Source: Hirundichthys speculiger (lineage: Eukaryota; Chordata; Actinopteri; Beloniformes; Exocoetidae). Taken from it: a DNA stretch of 64,000 nucleotides. The stretch covers positions 1,488,501 through 1,552,500 of the forward strand of contig JAGFBZ010002028.1 of assembly GCA_018398805.1 (NCBI GenBank), written 5' to 3'. The position numbers were made by a program, and so were the translations under genes. Below, piece by piece: positions 24,657 through 37,600 of the stretch (position 1 is the first letter of the stretch; the number at the start of each line of letters is the position of its first letter). Under the pieces are notes generated by a model. The model worked only from the letters and a program-made list of their open reading frames with translations. It had not been told where the DNA came from and did no database searches.

Positions 24657-25438
24657 TAGGGATGCACATTTTGGATTTTTTTAATGACCGTCAGTGTTTT
24701 TCTGCATCTCTCAAACCCTCTGAAACTGTTACGACATTATGTTTAAATCTCCACTTGTAACAGACACATGCAGGTTGTGCCACCGGTTGTTGTGGATGCA
24801 ACGGTCTCTGTTTTTAAGTCTGCACACCAAATATGAGATGACTAGGGATGCACATTTTAGATTTTTTTATGACCGTTAACGTTTAATAACCGTTAACCGA
24901 TAAGTCTGGGAGGGTTGGCTGTCGCGATGTTGCGCAAGTTGTCGTGGACGCATACGGACACTTCCCCGTGTATACTCTCGCGGCAATGTGTCGCCGTCAC
25001 CTTGTCGCAGAGATGCCGCCGTCACTTTTGATTTATACTAGCGCAGTCTCCGCTATGTTATTCCACGCCACAACGCAAGAGCGACAATCACGAACTAGCT
25101 AAACTTACTAAACTTATCTCTTGCGTTTTTCCACTTCTTCACCGTCTCGGCCGTATCCAGACCCACATTCATCTCAATCTCCCTCCATGAATTACTAGAA
25201 TATGTGCTGTCTTTGTAGTGTGGAGAACAAGAATCGTACAGATGTGGGTACTTCCTCATTTTTTCGATGACGCGCTATTTTCTACACGGATGTAGAATTG
25301 GCCATTCAGAGGCCTGTTGCACCTGTCGACACGCCCCCATGAGTTGATTGAATTACGTAGCTTAAAAACAAAATTGACCGTTAGTATTAATTTACTGTTA
25401 TCGGTTAACGGTTAAACGGTTAACCATGTGCATCCCTA
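24657..25438 (-). mobile_element. Composite element A: hAT-like ends, MADF-coding core
   Basis: It starts TAGGGATGCACAT and ends with the inverse of the same 13 bases. The flanks are 8-bp near-duplicates, ATCAGCAG (24649-24656) and ATCAGTAG (25439-25446). A second, younger-looking left end starts at 24843 with the same TAGGGATGCACATTTT, so the left terminal region is tandemly duplicated. GTTAAC-type subterminal repeats (ACCGTTAACC and variants) face inward from 24843 and from 25438. The core carries a minus-strand MADF-domain segment. The first 440 bases from the right end, read on the minus strand, match 45981-46420 at about 95%. The middle also matches 53203-53515, which lacks the TAGGGATGCAC ends. 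Confidence 0.8.
25095..25280 (-). pseudogene. MADF DNA-binding domain exon, broken copy
   Basis: Minus-strand translation gives (C)RK-stop-RVIEKMRKYPHLYD, then SWREIEMNVGLDTAETVKKWKNARDKF, matching the intact frame at 46088-46333 nearly residue for residue. A TAG at 25277-25275 replaces the Glu codon before RVIE. MADF domains are winged Myb/SANT-like DNA-binding folds used by Adf-1-type factors and by the accessory protein of PIF/Harbinger transposons. The segment ends FSKFS-stop, short of a full 80-90-residue MADF. The same GTAAGT splice-donor-like sequence as in copy B lies inside the last codons, so the true exon may have been spliced there. Confidence 0.75.
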
Positions 25439-25446
25439 ATCAGTAG

Positions 25447-28400
25447 ATAATGAGCAGAAAAAGATGACCAGAAAATGATTGTTTTCATGGTAATAACCAT
25501 ATGCAGAACAAGGTTTTAGTGGGGTTCATACAGGAAAATGTGTGTGCAATGAAACATACCCATATTTGTATTCATTAGGGTGTCCCTTCTGATATGCATA
25601 AATACCTGTTATATAAAACGTGTTAATTCCCCTTAATTTTGAAAAGGAAAAATGTAGGCTTTGTGCTGAGGACGATTTGAATTCCTAATGGAGGAAAAAC
25701 AGCTCCACCAGCGAACTACCTGCTACCATTCTCACATCTTTTTAAAATCTGGGTTCATTAGCAAAAACTGTTTAATCCAAAAGCGGTAACAGTATTGATT
25801 AAATCAACCAGTCTGGTTGAATACTCGGCAATAAGATGATCAATCATATCTTTAGGAGACCTGAACCACATGTTTTAGCCCCCGCATCAATTCAATCCCT
25901 ATTATCCGGCCTAAGGAGGAGGCCGTAATGGATTTGTGCACTCTAACAGAAAATGGCTTTTTGAACCAACACACAATTAGCACAAAGAGTTTTGGCAAAC
26001 CATGTCCATATTATCAGCATAATGGGAAATAAGCCTGCAGCTTCTTAGATCGGTTCGAAAATGGGGGGGTTAATAATGTGTACAGAAAGTTTTCAAATTT
26101 AATTTATCATTCCAGGGGAGATCATTAATCAAAGCAACTGTGAAGTGGTGTTTTTCTCATTGATTTGAATCTTCTATTTAATCCCTGTATTTAATTTCCA
26201 CACAGAGTACCATGCATTTAAGTTTTACTTCTGGTGAGAGATTGACCTCATGTTCATCCTAATATCATTTGCTAAACGTGAATAATAAATAGAACGGCAG
26301 AAATTGCATGTTGGGTTTTTAAATCTCTTTAAAAAGCGTGCAATTGTATGCAGCCTTTTTGTCACGATGCAAAGCTAATTTGATGTGCCTGTAACTTGTA
26401 ATCAAAAATGATCCTGAACCAAGAATCCACTCATTCATCTCACAGAAACATACTCGCGTCTCTTTTGAGTGAGGGTTTAGAAACATGCATGGAGGGCATG
26501 GAGTCACCGAGGCGGGCCAGAACGAAAGTTAGATTCTTCTTGAAGAGATGTAAGAAAGAGCAGAGGAAAATGGAGCCTAGTGGGAGTTTTATTAAACATG
26601 ATGACTTTTCTGTCAGGTAAACAAAGCTTCTCGCCTGGTGGCCTAATACTCTGAAAAAGTGCCAAATCAGCCGGTGAGGATTCAGTGTGCGTGGGGATTA
26701 AAGTTAAAGCCCGCGGGTCCGTGGCACCCTTGTATGCAAACACAGTGCACTACGTTAACCCAGTTTGATATCACAATGCATAATCTCTGCTTTTTAAACA
26801 CACAGACACATACATACACACAAATACACACAGACATAATCTCTTCTTCTCGCAACTGTTGGGGTGTGACCTCCACGGCCGGATGCCTGCTGAGTGACGG
26901 GCAGCTCATCTCCGCACAGCACGCTGTGTTAGACTCACACACACATTTAACACAAATAACACTAAGATATGTTGTATGTGGGTGCATTTTTCAGATCTAC
27001 AACAAAAGCTCCTGACATGTTACTTATTTTCGCCTCATTTGTTAGATTTCTGTATTTCAAATGTTTGTGATCTAAAGTCACCCTTCCTCTCAGCGAGCTG
27101 CAGCCTCTGCTGTGTTCCTCCAACCCTCAGGCAGACAAGTGTGTTTTCTCATACTGTTTCCTCCATCTGTCTTTCAGGAGAAAGCCTTTATGTCTATATT
27201 CTAAAGTAAACTGGGGATCTGTTGTCATACTGTTTCTTGGCTTTGAGTCTGTATTGAGTCATGGGAGATCAGTCACTAAAGACATGAGTAAAAAAAAAAC
27301 TTTTAGGTGATTAATATTGATCAGTCAATATTTCAGTTTTTACTCCACCTATTTTATTATTTAAGGAGGTATTTCCAGCTATTTGCAGCTGTTTGGGCAG
27401 TTCCAAAAGGGGTTACATCTGGCTAAATTCACACCAATGCTGGGGCTGACTCCAAAAGTGCCCCCCCCCCCCATGTTAAAATATCCAACTTTACAGCAGA
27501 AATAAACATGACTTACAGCCAGATACAAAAGACTGCTTTGTGCTCCATAGCTAGATTTCACATTCATGACAGTTCTACAGGCAGGGTTATATAAAGCTGC
27601 AAATTTATATTTGTGCTGCACTTCTGTGTTGTATATACCATAGGGGGGCCACCCTACACTGTGAGTTACGTCCGACCCTGGCATGCACCTTTTTCCAAAT
27701 GTTTATACACGTGGTGTCAACATGAACCGCAACAAATATAATTGGTCTCCTTTGTAACACTGTTCTTCTTTGTCTTTGTATTTCTCAATACTATTTCTTC
27801 TTCATCGTTTTCTTGCTGGGTGGAGAGATCGAGTGCCCCAGTGTCAGTAGAAATTACTGATGCCCAGCATTCATCAGCTCCAAGTCTTTTAAGACATGCT
27901 TTATTTGCTCTGTTGTTATGTCTGAGCTACGTATAGGAAGTAAACAAAAGGAAGCTCATCACTGCAGGCTACAGCGCTGCACAAAGGAACCTGCAACCTG
28001 GTGGTGTGATTACAGAACAAATATGAAGAACTATGGAAAAGCCAAGCTGGCAGGTGAGACCAAGCCTGCCTTTGGCTGCATGCTACAGCTGTTGACCAGC
28101 TAGCAATGTTTGGTCAGGGGCAGAGCTGGCAGCTGAAGCGGCCAGGCGAGCTACGTTCGGCCTACCTGGAAAGGTCTGGGCTCACCTTGACTGTCCAGCT
28201 AACAGATGGCTGTGGTAGCTTCAGCAGAGCTTTGCCAGAGCAGCTGCACTCCTCATCTTAGCTCTGAATGGCCATCACAATCAATTATTAATCAGAATAA
28301 TAGTACCATACCTTCAGTTAGCTACATAGATAACCATGAGCTAAGCTGAAATAGCTAGCTTGTGGTAACTGAAGGTAAGGTGGACATGTTCCACTGACTG

Positions 28401-29519
28401 TCCAGGCTTCTTTGCTTCATCCAGTCGCCCACTTTTGGATTAACTGGGTTGGCTGGAGTCAGCTACTGCCATGATGGCATCCCCCATAAGTCCAAAAATC
28501 TAATTGGAATTGATAAAGATAATTGACACCAAACCATTTCCACCCAGTAGCCCCAGTGAGTTGAGTGGAGGTGGGATAAACAACCACAGGCTACAGTTAG
28601 GAACTGGTGCTAAACCTGTACTGTTGTGGAACAAAGTAATCCCGTCTTTTTACTCTGATGAGAGTAAGCTCGAACATCAAAGTAAACTTGATGTCGAGCT
28701 TATTTTATCAGTACTTCTAACCCTAACCGAGTTAAATTGGGAAGAGGACACGGTAGAAAAAAAATGACAATTTTTTTTTTTTTTTGGGCTGAATTTCCGG
28801 TCAGCTTTTTTGATGTTGATCCAGTCTCAAAATTTTAATACAGATTGAAGAAAAAAAGCTTTTTGACTTGTCTTGAAAGCAAGACGTACTGTGGTTAACC
28901 TGGATGCTGGATACTCTGTAACTGTGTTCTTTGTAAAACCTTGTCAGATGCCTCTCAGTCACTTAATTCCAGTAGCTGTCCTCACCACGTGCAGTTTGTT
29001 TGATCATGGCGACTTCTTTCAGTCTACAGAGCGGTGAGGTGTTTAAATAACCATGCGGGTCGCCACAAAGAAGACACAGGCTTGGATCTGTTGACTTATT
29101 TCTATTTCCAGCTGTTCCCAGCACTTTCAAATGGTTCAGCAACTTCCCCTTCCTATCTGCACCTGGCACACATCAGACCTGTGGACGGCAAACACCCGTT
29201 AGTTAATATTTACTCAGCATTTACAAAGCCACTTTTCCAGTGAGTTATAGGTGCTCTGCAGATGTTTATCGCTGAGGGCATTGATCCGTGTCTTTTCATG
29301 CAAAGGTTGGCCTTGGAAAGGTTAATTGGAAAACAAGACAGCAGAACAGTTGAGAGTTGAAAGTTTTAGATCTAGTCTTTTTTTTTTTCTTTCTTTCCTG
29401 GTACTCTCACGGGCAATAAACTTGAATGAAACGGTGAAAATGGTGGTTTCTCATGGATATATAATGTGTAATTATTTGCGGTCTTCTTTGGTGTCATTGA
29501 TACAATGAATAATATCAGC
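25447..29519. other. Non-genic stretch
   Basis: No supported gene. 25850-26000, with ATTATCCGGCC and GGCCGTAATGG, is a candidate conserved non-coding segment. Frames at 26659-27015 and 26682-26987 are opposite-strand shadows through CA repeats (26801-26834). A C12 run lies at 27461-27472. 27930-28500 contains several CAGCTAAC/TAGCTAGC words without an interpretable pattern. Confidence 0.5.
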
Positions 29520-29560
29520 ATACATTATTTGGACACAAACCTTGTGTCCAAATAATGTAT
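29520..29560. repeat. Perfect 19-bp hairpin with 3-base loop
   Basis: The arm ATACATTATTTGGACACAA (29520-29538) is followed by the loop ACC and then its exact reverse complement (29542-29560). 19 of 19 bases pair. It would form a stable stem in RNA, or a cruciform in supercoiled DNA. There is no adjacent T run of terminator type, and neither arm is part of a recognised longer element. Confidence 0.95.
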
Positions 29561-31559
29561 TATGGGAGGTCTTCATACTAACCTTTACCACCAGTGATGC
29601 TGCTCACTGAAAGTTTCTTTTTTTTACATTATAGGGAACATGATAATGAAGTAGTTATTTAAGTGAAGATGAATCAAACTGCTTTGTTTTAAACATGGAT
29701 GCTAAGTAAGTAAATAAATACCTTATAATAAATTCCTTCCTTGAAAATAAAACAGGAACTTGGGATTTCTGTTGGTGAAATCGCCAATTCATTATTAGCG
29801 CATTAATTAGCAATGTAATTCAGATGATGGGGATGATAATGTGCTTTGTTGTTTGTTGTCATTAACTGACTGCCAGTATTACTTTGAAACTGTAATTTTA
29901 TTTCAAGCGATCACAATATGGCAATAGCAGCTCTCTTTTTTGTTTTTTTCAGTGTGATAAACTGAAAACTGCTGTCATTTCAGGCTCTTCTGCAAAGCAG
30001 TTATTAGAGTCACGCCTTAAAAGTTGCTGTAATTCAACCACAGATCTGTACACACACAGTGAATCGATCTTGTGCTTCATGTGTAAAGTTTGGAAGTGAG
30101 TTCACAAAGTTTAACAGCTGGGGATTATTTTTGTGTTTTCTTCTTTGCAACATGTTTGCATAAAAACCACAATTTGTTCTTTAACTTTCTCCATCCAGAT
30201 CACCTGACGGGTCCACAGCTTATCCTCATTGCTTTTTTGTTAAGTTTTTTTTTTTTTTTGCAATTGTGACATCACAACACAGTCTGAATAAAGGTTTGAA
30301 AAATAGATTAAATAGTTAAAAGTGCTTCTTTCCGGGCAACTAGTGCAGGATGACGGCCCGCTCACTTTATTCCTCCCAGCGTTGCTGTGATGGCGGCAGG
30401 CTTGCACTACACGTGACACCTACAGATAAAATATCGGTGCATCTAGTTATAAAATGTATTTATACTGTCTCAAAAAAAAAAAAAAGTCACAAAATGAGAA
30501 TAAATGCTTGCAGTCTGAAGCATCCTAATAATAAACATCATAATTTATGTCAAGACCCCTTTGACACGCCCCGTTCTCACACGCTGTGAAGAAGCTTCTC
30601 CATTTTCTTCTGCCATGTTGTCGCGTCCCATCAGGCCAGTAGGAGTTGGAGCGTTGGCTGTACGGCTGCATTCCTCCCTCTGTCTTCGTTGGCAGCCCCT
30701 CCTGTTCTGCTCCACAACCATTTCGTGCTGAACCAGTATGGCGGAGGAAATTCAGTAGCTTTGCAAAACTCTGAGTTGAGTCTGTCCTATAAAGTATCAT
30801 TATGTTCATTTAAAAAAAAAAAAGAAAAACCCTCTTTAAGAGCATTTAAATGACAACTATAAAGCTTGAATAAATGTTTGAATTTAATCTCAGTTTGCAT
30901 CTAGCTTTGATGCTTTATACACAAGAATTTAAAGTGCAGGGTTGTTAGTTTAAACAAATCTAATTTTAATCTAGAAAAGTTTTAGTTTTCTAGAAGTACA
31001 TAAATTCTGAGGTCAGGTGTCTTAAAAATGTGCACAGTAAATTGATCTCTCCAAAATATATTCACATTTACACATATATTAATTTATCTGGATGATATAC
31101 ATTTTTACATTAATATGTTAATTTATATGGATTTAATATTGCTTTTCCACCTTGATTTTAATCAGCTCATTCAGAAATCTACATGTATTAATTTGAAAGC
31201 ATTCTAGCTATCTGCTTTTGTGTTTGCTTATCTGCGACATTATTCATAATTGAAGGGGACTTGAACTTTGACACGACTGAGACCTCGGATGTGACACCGC
31301 GTAATCAGCCTGATCGTTCCAGGGCAGGTCCGGACCGGTTTGCAAACAGTTACTTCCAGGTTTTTACATCATACTGTGAAAAAAACAAAACAAACAAAAA
31401 AAAAAAAAACAGAGCTGGAGCCAAACCAGGTATCCATGAGGCCCTCCAGCTGAAGAGGAGCCACTTTATGAGCAATTCATCACCTCTCTGCAGCCTGTCT
31501 CTACTCTTTCCCCTTATGTCTCTCTCCCTCTCCCTCTCTTTTAACTGCACTCACTTATA
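29561..31559. other. Non-genic stretch
   Basis: 29740-29860 (CGCCAATTCATTATTAGCGC, ATTAATTAGCAATG) is a candidate homeodomain-site-rich regulatory segment. 30980-31180 is very AT-rich. The frame at 31261-31560 includes a poly-A-encoded Lys run and a C/T-rich tail and has no domain. 31500-31550 is a TCTCTCCC tract. Confidence 0.5.
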
Positions 31560-31638
31560 AAAAAAAAAAAAAAAAAAAATCTGCTGTTGCCCCCCCACCC
31601 GCACACACACACACACACACACACACACCACACACACA
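31560..31638. repeat. Poly-A, poly-C and (CA)n cluster
   Basis: An A19-20 run ends at 31579, a C7 run lies at 31590-31596 and an interrupted CA run spans 31602-31638. Such clusters often mark the tail of an old retroposed copy, but no source element is recognisable upstream. Confidence 0.85.
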
Positions 31639-34600
31639 TTGTCGTCCCTCCGTCTCCATCTAATCCCAGGAGAGAGAAAGCTCCGGTTCTGTTTTGGCGT
31701 ATGGATATCTGACCTCAGCATCGCCTCTAATCCGGCTTAGTTCACTTAATGATGCCACTTGTGGTGCCACGAACGCCACCGAGAAGTCTATAAAAGCCTT
31801 CCATTAAAATGCAAATCCGACCTGGCGGAGAGAAGCTAAGCGACACAAAAGTGGGAGAATTTGACCACGGACCCCTTCTCTTTCGTCTCTCAGCTATGCA
31901 GCCGATGCAGCAAATTCCAACCCCCCCCCCCCCCCCCCCCCTTCCTCCAGTAATAAATGATCCTGTGATTAGAAGCACTGCTACATGTTGCCGATGAAAT
32001 AGACTCCCACAGAACAAAACGAGAAAGAGAGGGGAGAACTGAGCCTGTTTCATTTCTACAGTGACTTGAGACTTTTTTTTTTTTTTTTTTTTTTTTGCCT
32101 GTTGTTGTCAGGAAATGAACAAATGGTTATCAATGTTGGGAGGGGAAATCTCCCATCTCTTGGCCAGGTTTTCCCAGTTGATGCTATTTTCTCCATCCGT
32201 ACAAGGCAGGAAATGAAATTTCTCTGTGTGCTGTATCACCTCTCGCCCGCCGCCCCTTCATCCGCTCTACCTTTTTATCAGAATATCCTTTACCGGGAGC
32301 GAGAGGAGGCAGCCTCCTCTCCATCTCCAAACAGAGAAGTTGTCTCGAGCAATAACATGCCATCCGCATCACAGCTGATACACACTGCAATAGAGTAGTT
32401 TCAATTTACAGAATTATTTGGCGGCGGGGTTTTTTTATTTTTTTTTCTATGGAGGGATTATTCCATATCATGTCTGCCACATTCCTGCGAGGATGCAGGT
32501 GATAGGGAATTAGTGAAGCCATGTCAGCCGGCTTTCAATCTGAGTTGTAAGGTGGATACGATAAGAAACATGGTAGCAGTTATTCAGGCTTTTACAAAAA
32601 TTAATTCAGTGTTTTTGAAAAAAATAATAAAGTTTATGTCTGTGTTCAATTTTTGAGAAAAAGCAGATCCTCTTTCCTTGATGGGATTTAGGTTTTTAGA
32701 GTTATTATTTAAATTATTCTTATCAATACGGCTGCATTTGAACATTCACAGCGGTCCTAATCTATTAAAACTTAATTTGTATTCATTCTTAGCTTATAAT
32801 CATAATAACCCTCAAATGAAATTCCAAATCACGTTTATTTTAATCAATAAGCCTCTTAATAGAACTTTTTTCTGCTTTTTTGTACGCTGAGTTTGTGCAA
32901 GTGAAGCGTTTCCTCCAGACTCCAGATTTCAGCAATAGTGTTAATATACATGTTTGTTTATGTTCAAGAGCTTGAAAATAAATGACTGAATTCCAGAAAT
33001 TAAAGAAACAAATAAAGAAATAAATTAATGACTATAATAACATAGGTGTTTTACTTTGAGTAAATCTGCTAGAGCTGTTGTTTTATTTCACTCCACAGCT
33101 TACACGCATTCAACAAAACAAACCAACACAAAATAAATTGCAGACTTGGACGAGAACAAAAGTAGAAGTGGTTCAGTGTGTCATAAAGAGAGGGCGATCC
33201 GGGTCCTCGGTTGTCAAAAAGTGAACGATTTCATCAGGTAGTGATTCTGATCTCAAACAGAACATCTGAGCTGAAATTCTGGAGGCAACACGCAAACATT
33301 GTTTCTGGCAAAGCAGGCTGATGAGACTGTTGTTGGCTTCACTGGGCCCATCGCTTCCCTGTGATTGGTCTGCTCCCAGTAATGTTCTCATGGTCACCAC
33401 ACACACACACACACACAGTCCCACAAATTAAAACTAACTTCTCTTTGAAAGAATCTCTTGTTTGATTTTATTCACATCACAGCAGTTGGGACTGATGCTG
33501 AAAAATGTCTTCTGGAGACTGAAAATTAGCAACATAAATTAACATAACGACCAAAGAATATCTAATGCAAACCTGATATCTCTGCTGAAGGAGAAAAATG
33601 TTTACTTTATTTCAAAAGCCCAATAAATAAAACACAAGCATTGGCAGCTTCTCTACAACTAAATAATGTTTTTAAACTCTTGTTGTATAAATGTCTGACA
33701 TGATAAATACAAGGCATAAATTGTTGGAAGAGCTGTGAAGCTTTGTGTAACTTTTATTTTCTCATACTAAAATGTTTATTTTAATATCTACAATTATTAG
33801 CTTTTTTTTTTTTTTACATTACTGGAATTATTTCCAGAATAATAAATTCTCTCCACATTAAGTGTAATACTCCTGCGTTACAAATCTTTTGTTCTACTTC
33901 CTGTAATCATGACAATATATTTTGATTAAAGATTCAGCAGTTAATTAATTATCCAAAACACAACCTTAGATCGCAGTAAATGTTTTGAAAATGAATTAAA
34001 ATGGTATTTATTAAAAGTACTGCATTACTATATGTGCTGCAGTAACTTATTGCTCAGTCACAATTTTATCAGTAACGTTCAGCATAAAATACTCTGCAAG
34101 GAGATAAAGTGTGATATGTAGAGTGTGAAACAATAATTATGAGTCCAGATCACTTAAATGAACTGTTCCAAAGCACTGATGAAATGTCCCATCTGTGCTC
34201 ATTTGGCCTTCAAGTGCCCAGAGGGAATAAGGCAAAATTAACAAATGGCATTTACTCAAAATGGCACCGAAACCAAAAAAAAAAAAAAAAAAACCTTGTC
34301 ACAAACAACAGTTTACAATAAGTTGAAAAAATATATGTTATAATACATTATAATACAAAGGAACAGAACTTTTACCTCCCAAGTCGTCACTGTAAGTCCA
34401 GTTTAACTTGAAATCAGCTACGGTGACTTACAGAAAGTCCACCCAAAACATTGTAAATGTACTGTGCGCCTCTTTGGAACAGCAGTGTTAAGTTAGTTGT
34501 GGGAAATGGAGGGTGTAAAGTGGGAAGGGCACATTGAGAGACGGAGATGTGGGGAGCATCTGCCCGTGGTCATGGTTCATTCACTTTGGCGATGGCCTCT

Positions 34601-37600
34601 CAGCTCTTTAAAAATGCAAGACGGTGAAAGAAAAAAGGAAGGGGGGGTGGGGTTGGTAGGAGACTAGAGAGTTGGCATTGAAAAAAAAAAAAAAAAAAAA
34701 CCCTAACCCTTCCCGTCAGTTTCATCTGCTTCATCATATCATTGAGTCAGTCGTGTCAATCTGCCCGTTTTTTTTTTTTTTTTTAAAAAAAAAAAACCCT
34801 TTTCAGGCTCTCAGGAAGTAAGAAAAAGAAGAGAGCGACAACAAACCCAGGAATGATGTGTGCTTGATCTGACATCCTGTTCAAGTCATTATACACTCCC
34901 TAGACTGACCATGGTAAGCTTTCTCAGAGTAAATTAGTGTAAAAAAAGGGGTTTTCATAACTTAATTCTGTTTTTCAAGACTTCCTCGTAGAAGGAAGTT
35001 GTTCTGGTTTGTCGTGTGAAATCAGACCTGGTCAACAGAGATGAACAAAAGCTTTGAAACAACCGCCATTAAATTCAGTTGGAATCAAAACAGGCTTCAT
35101 CATGACTTGTCTGAGGGTGTCTCCTGCTTTTTGATTAGGTTCAGGGTTTGGGGTGCTATAAGGGGTGGGGATTTGATTTGTGTCTATGGCCTGACAATGG
35201 CTCAGCGTTTGCATGTTAAAAAAAAAAAACCCTGTTTGGGGAAAAGGAAAGACTTAAGGTCATTGCTCTGCTGCTTCGGAGGCCCTTTTGGTGCAATGCT
35301 GATAAGGCAACAACAGCCAGGGCATTCGACAGCGGAAGATGTATCTACATGTGATATCGCATCACGCCCGGACCTTCGCCGCCCTAGCACCGCCCTGACC
35401 CGCCCCTACGAGTTTCACATCTATAGCTATAGGAAGCAAACCGTCACTCTGGAAGCTCCCTACCACTGAAACGTTGACCTCGAGGGCATCCACGGTTGGG
35501 ACTGGTCCAGGCAGATATCACAATGCAAGCGACCTGTCTAACACAAGTCTATCAGACTTAAACTCCAAAACCAGGCCAGGCAGATGTTCTGCAACCTGAA
35601 TTACTGAAGTCCTTTAAAAAGTCGAAACGCTTCAGCTGGTTTCTCTTCAATGTCAGGCATCATTCCCTTTATTTTTCAAAAGAAAACCTTATGAAAGTAA
35701 ATGCGAGGTCTTTGTCACCGCTTTGCATGTTGTCATGTCACAGGTTTTTTTCTGTTGGTTTCTAATGCTAATAACTGGCAACACAATGACAAGATAATTG
35801 ATGAGGGTTAAGTTAGCATTGAAACGGAGAAGGCAGAATAAAGATCACGACTGAAACAACCCCTACCAACAGCGCTTTACGCTGTGCTGGTTGTGGGGTG
35901 GTCCGCCTTTTCCACTTCCTGATTGGGATGGGTTTATATGATGAATATACGACGTATCCCCTGGGTTCCTTTCATCACTTCCTGTGGATGTGCAAGCTCT
36001 CCCTCCAGACATTTATCTTAGGACTGTAAAAGATAAATTCTGCACACCACCGGCCTGACTTTGGCCCCATGAGCCAAACACTCACGCAACTCATCTTTCT
36101 TTCTCTTTTCCTTCCCTCTGTTGGCTGCACTCTTTCATTTGTGAGTCCTTTGTCCTCTTGTGTGCCCCTGTTTTGTCCCATTAACTCAGACGTGTCAAGG
36201 CATGCCCATCGCTACTGTCGCCGTGCCCAATCTTGAGCCTGGCAAAGCGGGGCAGATGGTTGCTAGGGAGGTTGCCAGGGCAGATCAGCGAGTCCGTGTG
36301 TGTGTGTGTGTGCCTGATTTTTGAGTGTGTGTTCAGTATCTCAAAGCCATGCTTCACCGTTGGACAATGGCATCGCCGGCCCACACCAGGGCTTGGTCGT
36401 GGCACCAAGCCGCGACCCAATAATGCCGGTGCCGCTGAGGGTTGCGACCTGGAAATGAGGGCCGACTGTGATAACAGCTTGGCCGAGCGGCGGGAGGACA
36501 CCTTGTCAGTGTCACCACGTCGCAACGCGTGAATGTCACTGTCCTGCTTGCCCGCTTGGCCTCCACCTCTTATTTTTCTCCAGCCACCCCCCCCCCCCCC
36601 CCCCCCTCCCCCCCTTCCTCCTCCTCCCTTCTCTGTTTCTTTCAAGTCTGTGCCTCCATCTTGAGAAAAAATGCTTGAGTAAGATATGATACCAGAACCA
36701 GGAAGAAAATAAAAGGACTCCCTGCTGATTTACTGTGCTGCTCTATTCTCAGCTTGGTTTCGAGTCCATGCCTTGGCAACAGACTCGACTTCCTTTGATA
36801 GCCGTTTAAAGAAACCGCAATTCGTGCCTTTTGGTTTATGGCATGTTGTCAGTTTAGCGGGTCTTCATTGAATACGCTCTGTCTTGTGTGTCGCCGTAAT
36901 ATAGACACCAGCGAATCATAAGATTAGAGACTTGGATGCGAGGGCCTGCGGCGTCGTACATCACTGGGCTGAATGCTGTTATTAGTAAAGGATCACTGTC
37001 TAACAGGTGAATGAGCGTCCACAAGGATAAAGCTTTTAAAAAAAGGTGTTTGTTGCAAGACTCCATCATCTCTACAACATTTTATGGTTAAACATTAAAA
37101 ACCATTAAAACCATCTTGTTCTCCACCCAAGTTGAGTGTCGTGTGAGGAGGCGCAAAAAACCTCAAAGTATGTGCAAATTTAAACTTGGCTTAATCCTAA
37201 CGGGACAGCTCACACTCAGCAGGTGAGTCTGTGGATAACAGGGACAGGCCGCTTGCGCTGGCATGACGCCCCACCAGCAATAACCTTAATGGAGCACTTT
37301 CAGAGCTCCTGGGAAGGCAAATCAAATGATGTCAACCATGTCATAATCCGGGCTCAAAACTGCAATTTTTAAGAGGGAGAAGGGTGCATCGGCCGGGGTT
37401 TGGGAGCAGAGGTCTTATCATGACTGCTCTGATCTGACATGTGTGATGTCTGATGCACATGACCGGAGAAATCCCCGTCAGCCTGACAGTCTGGAATATA
37501 TTTGACCATCAAAATTTCAGGGTTCAATCATATCTCTTTTTTTATGACGTTAATTTGAGATGAAAAAAAAAAGAACCCTTTTCATCCCGCTGCAAATTAT

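Noticed and set aside
24843..25438. Inner TAGGGATGCAC at 24843 as the left end of an independent insertion
   Set aside because: Its left flank (GAGATGAC) does not match the right flank (ATCAGTAG), while the outer end's flank does with one mismatch.
26659..27015. 118-codon plus-strand frame and its 101-codon minus-strand partner
   Set aside because: Opposite-strand shadows across a CA-rich stretch.
34681..34712. Telomere-like CCCTAACCC after an A20 run (and CCCTAACC near 28721)
   Set aside because: Fewer than two full TTAGGG units, so this is chance and not an interstitial telomere array.
35041..35469. 142-codon plus-strand frame
   Set aside because: Interrupted by a poly-A-encoded Lys run, with no domain. 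No splice or promoter context supports it.
36181..36645. 154-codon minus-strand frame starting with a Gly-rich run
   Set aside because: The Gly run is the C20 homopolymer, and the remainder opposes another frame without motifs.
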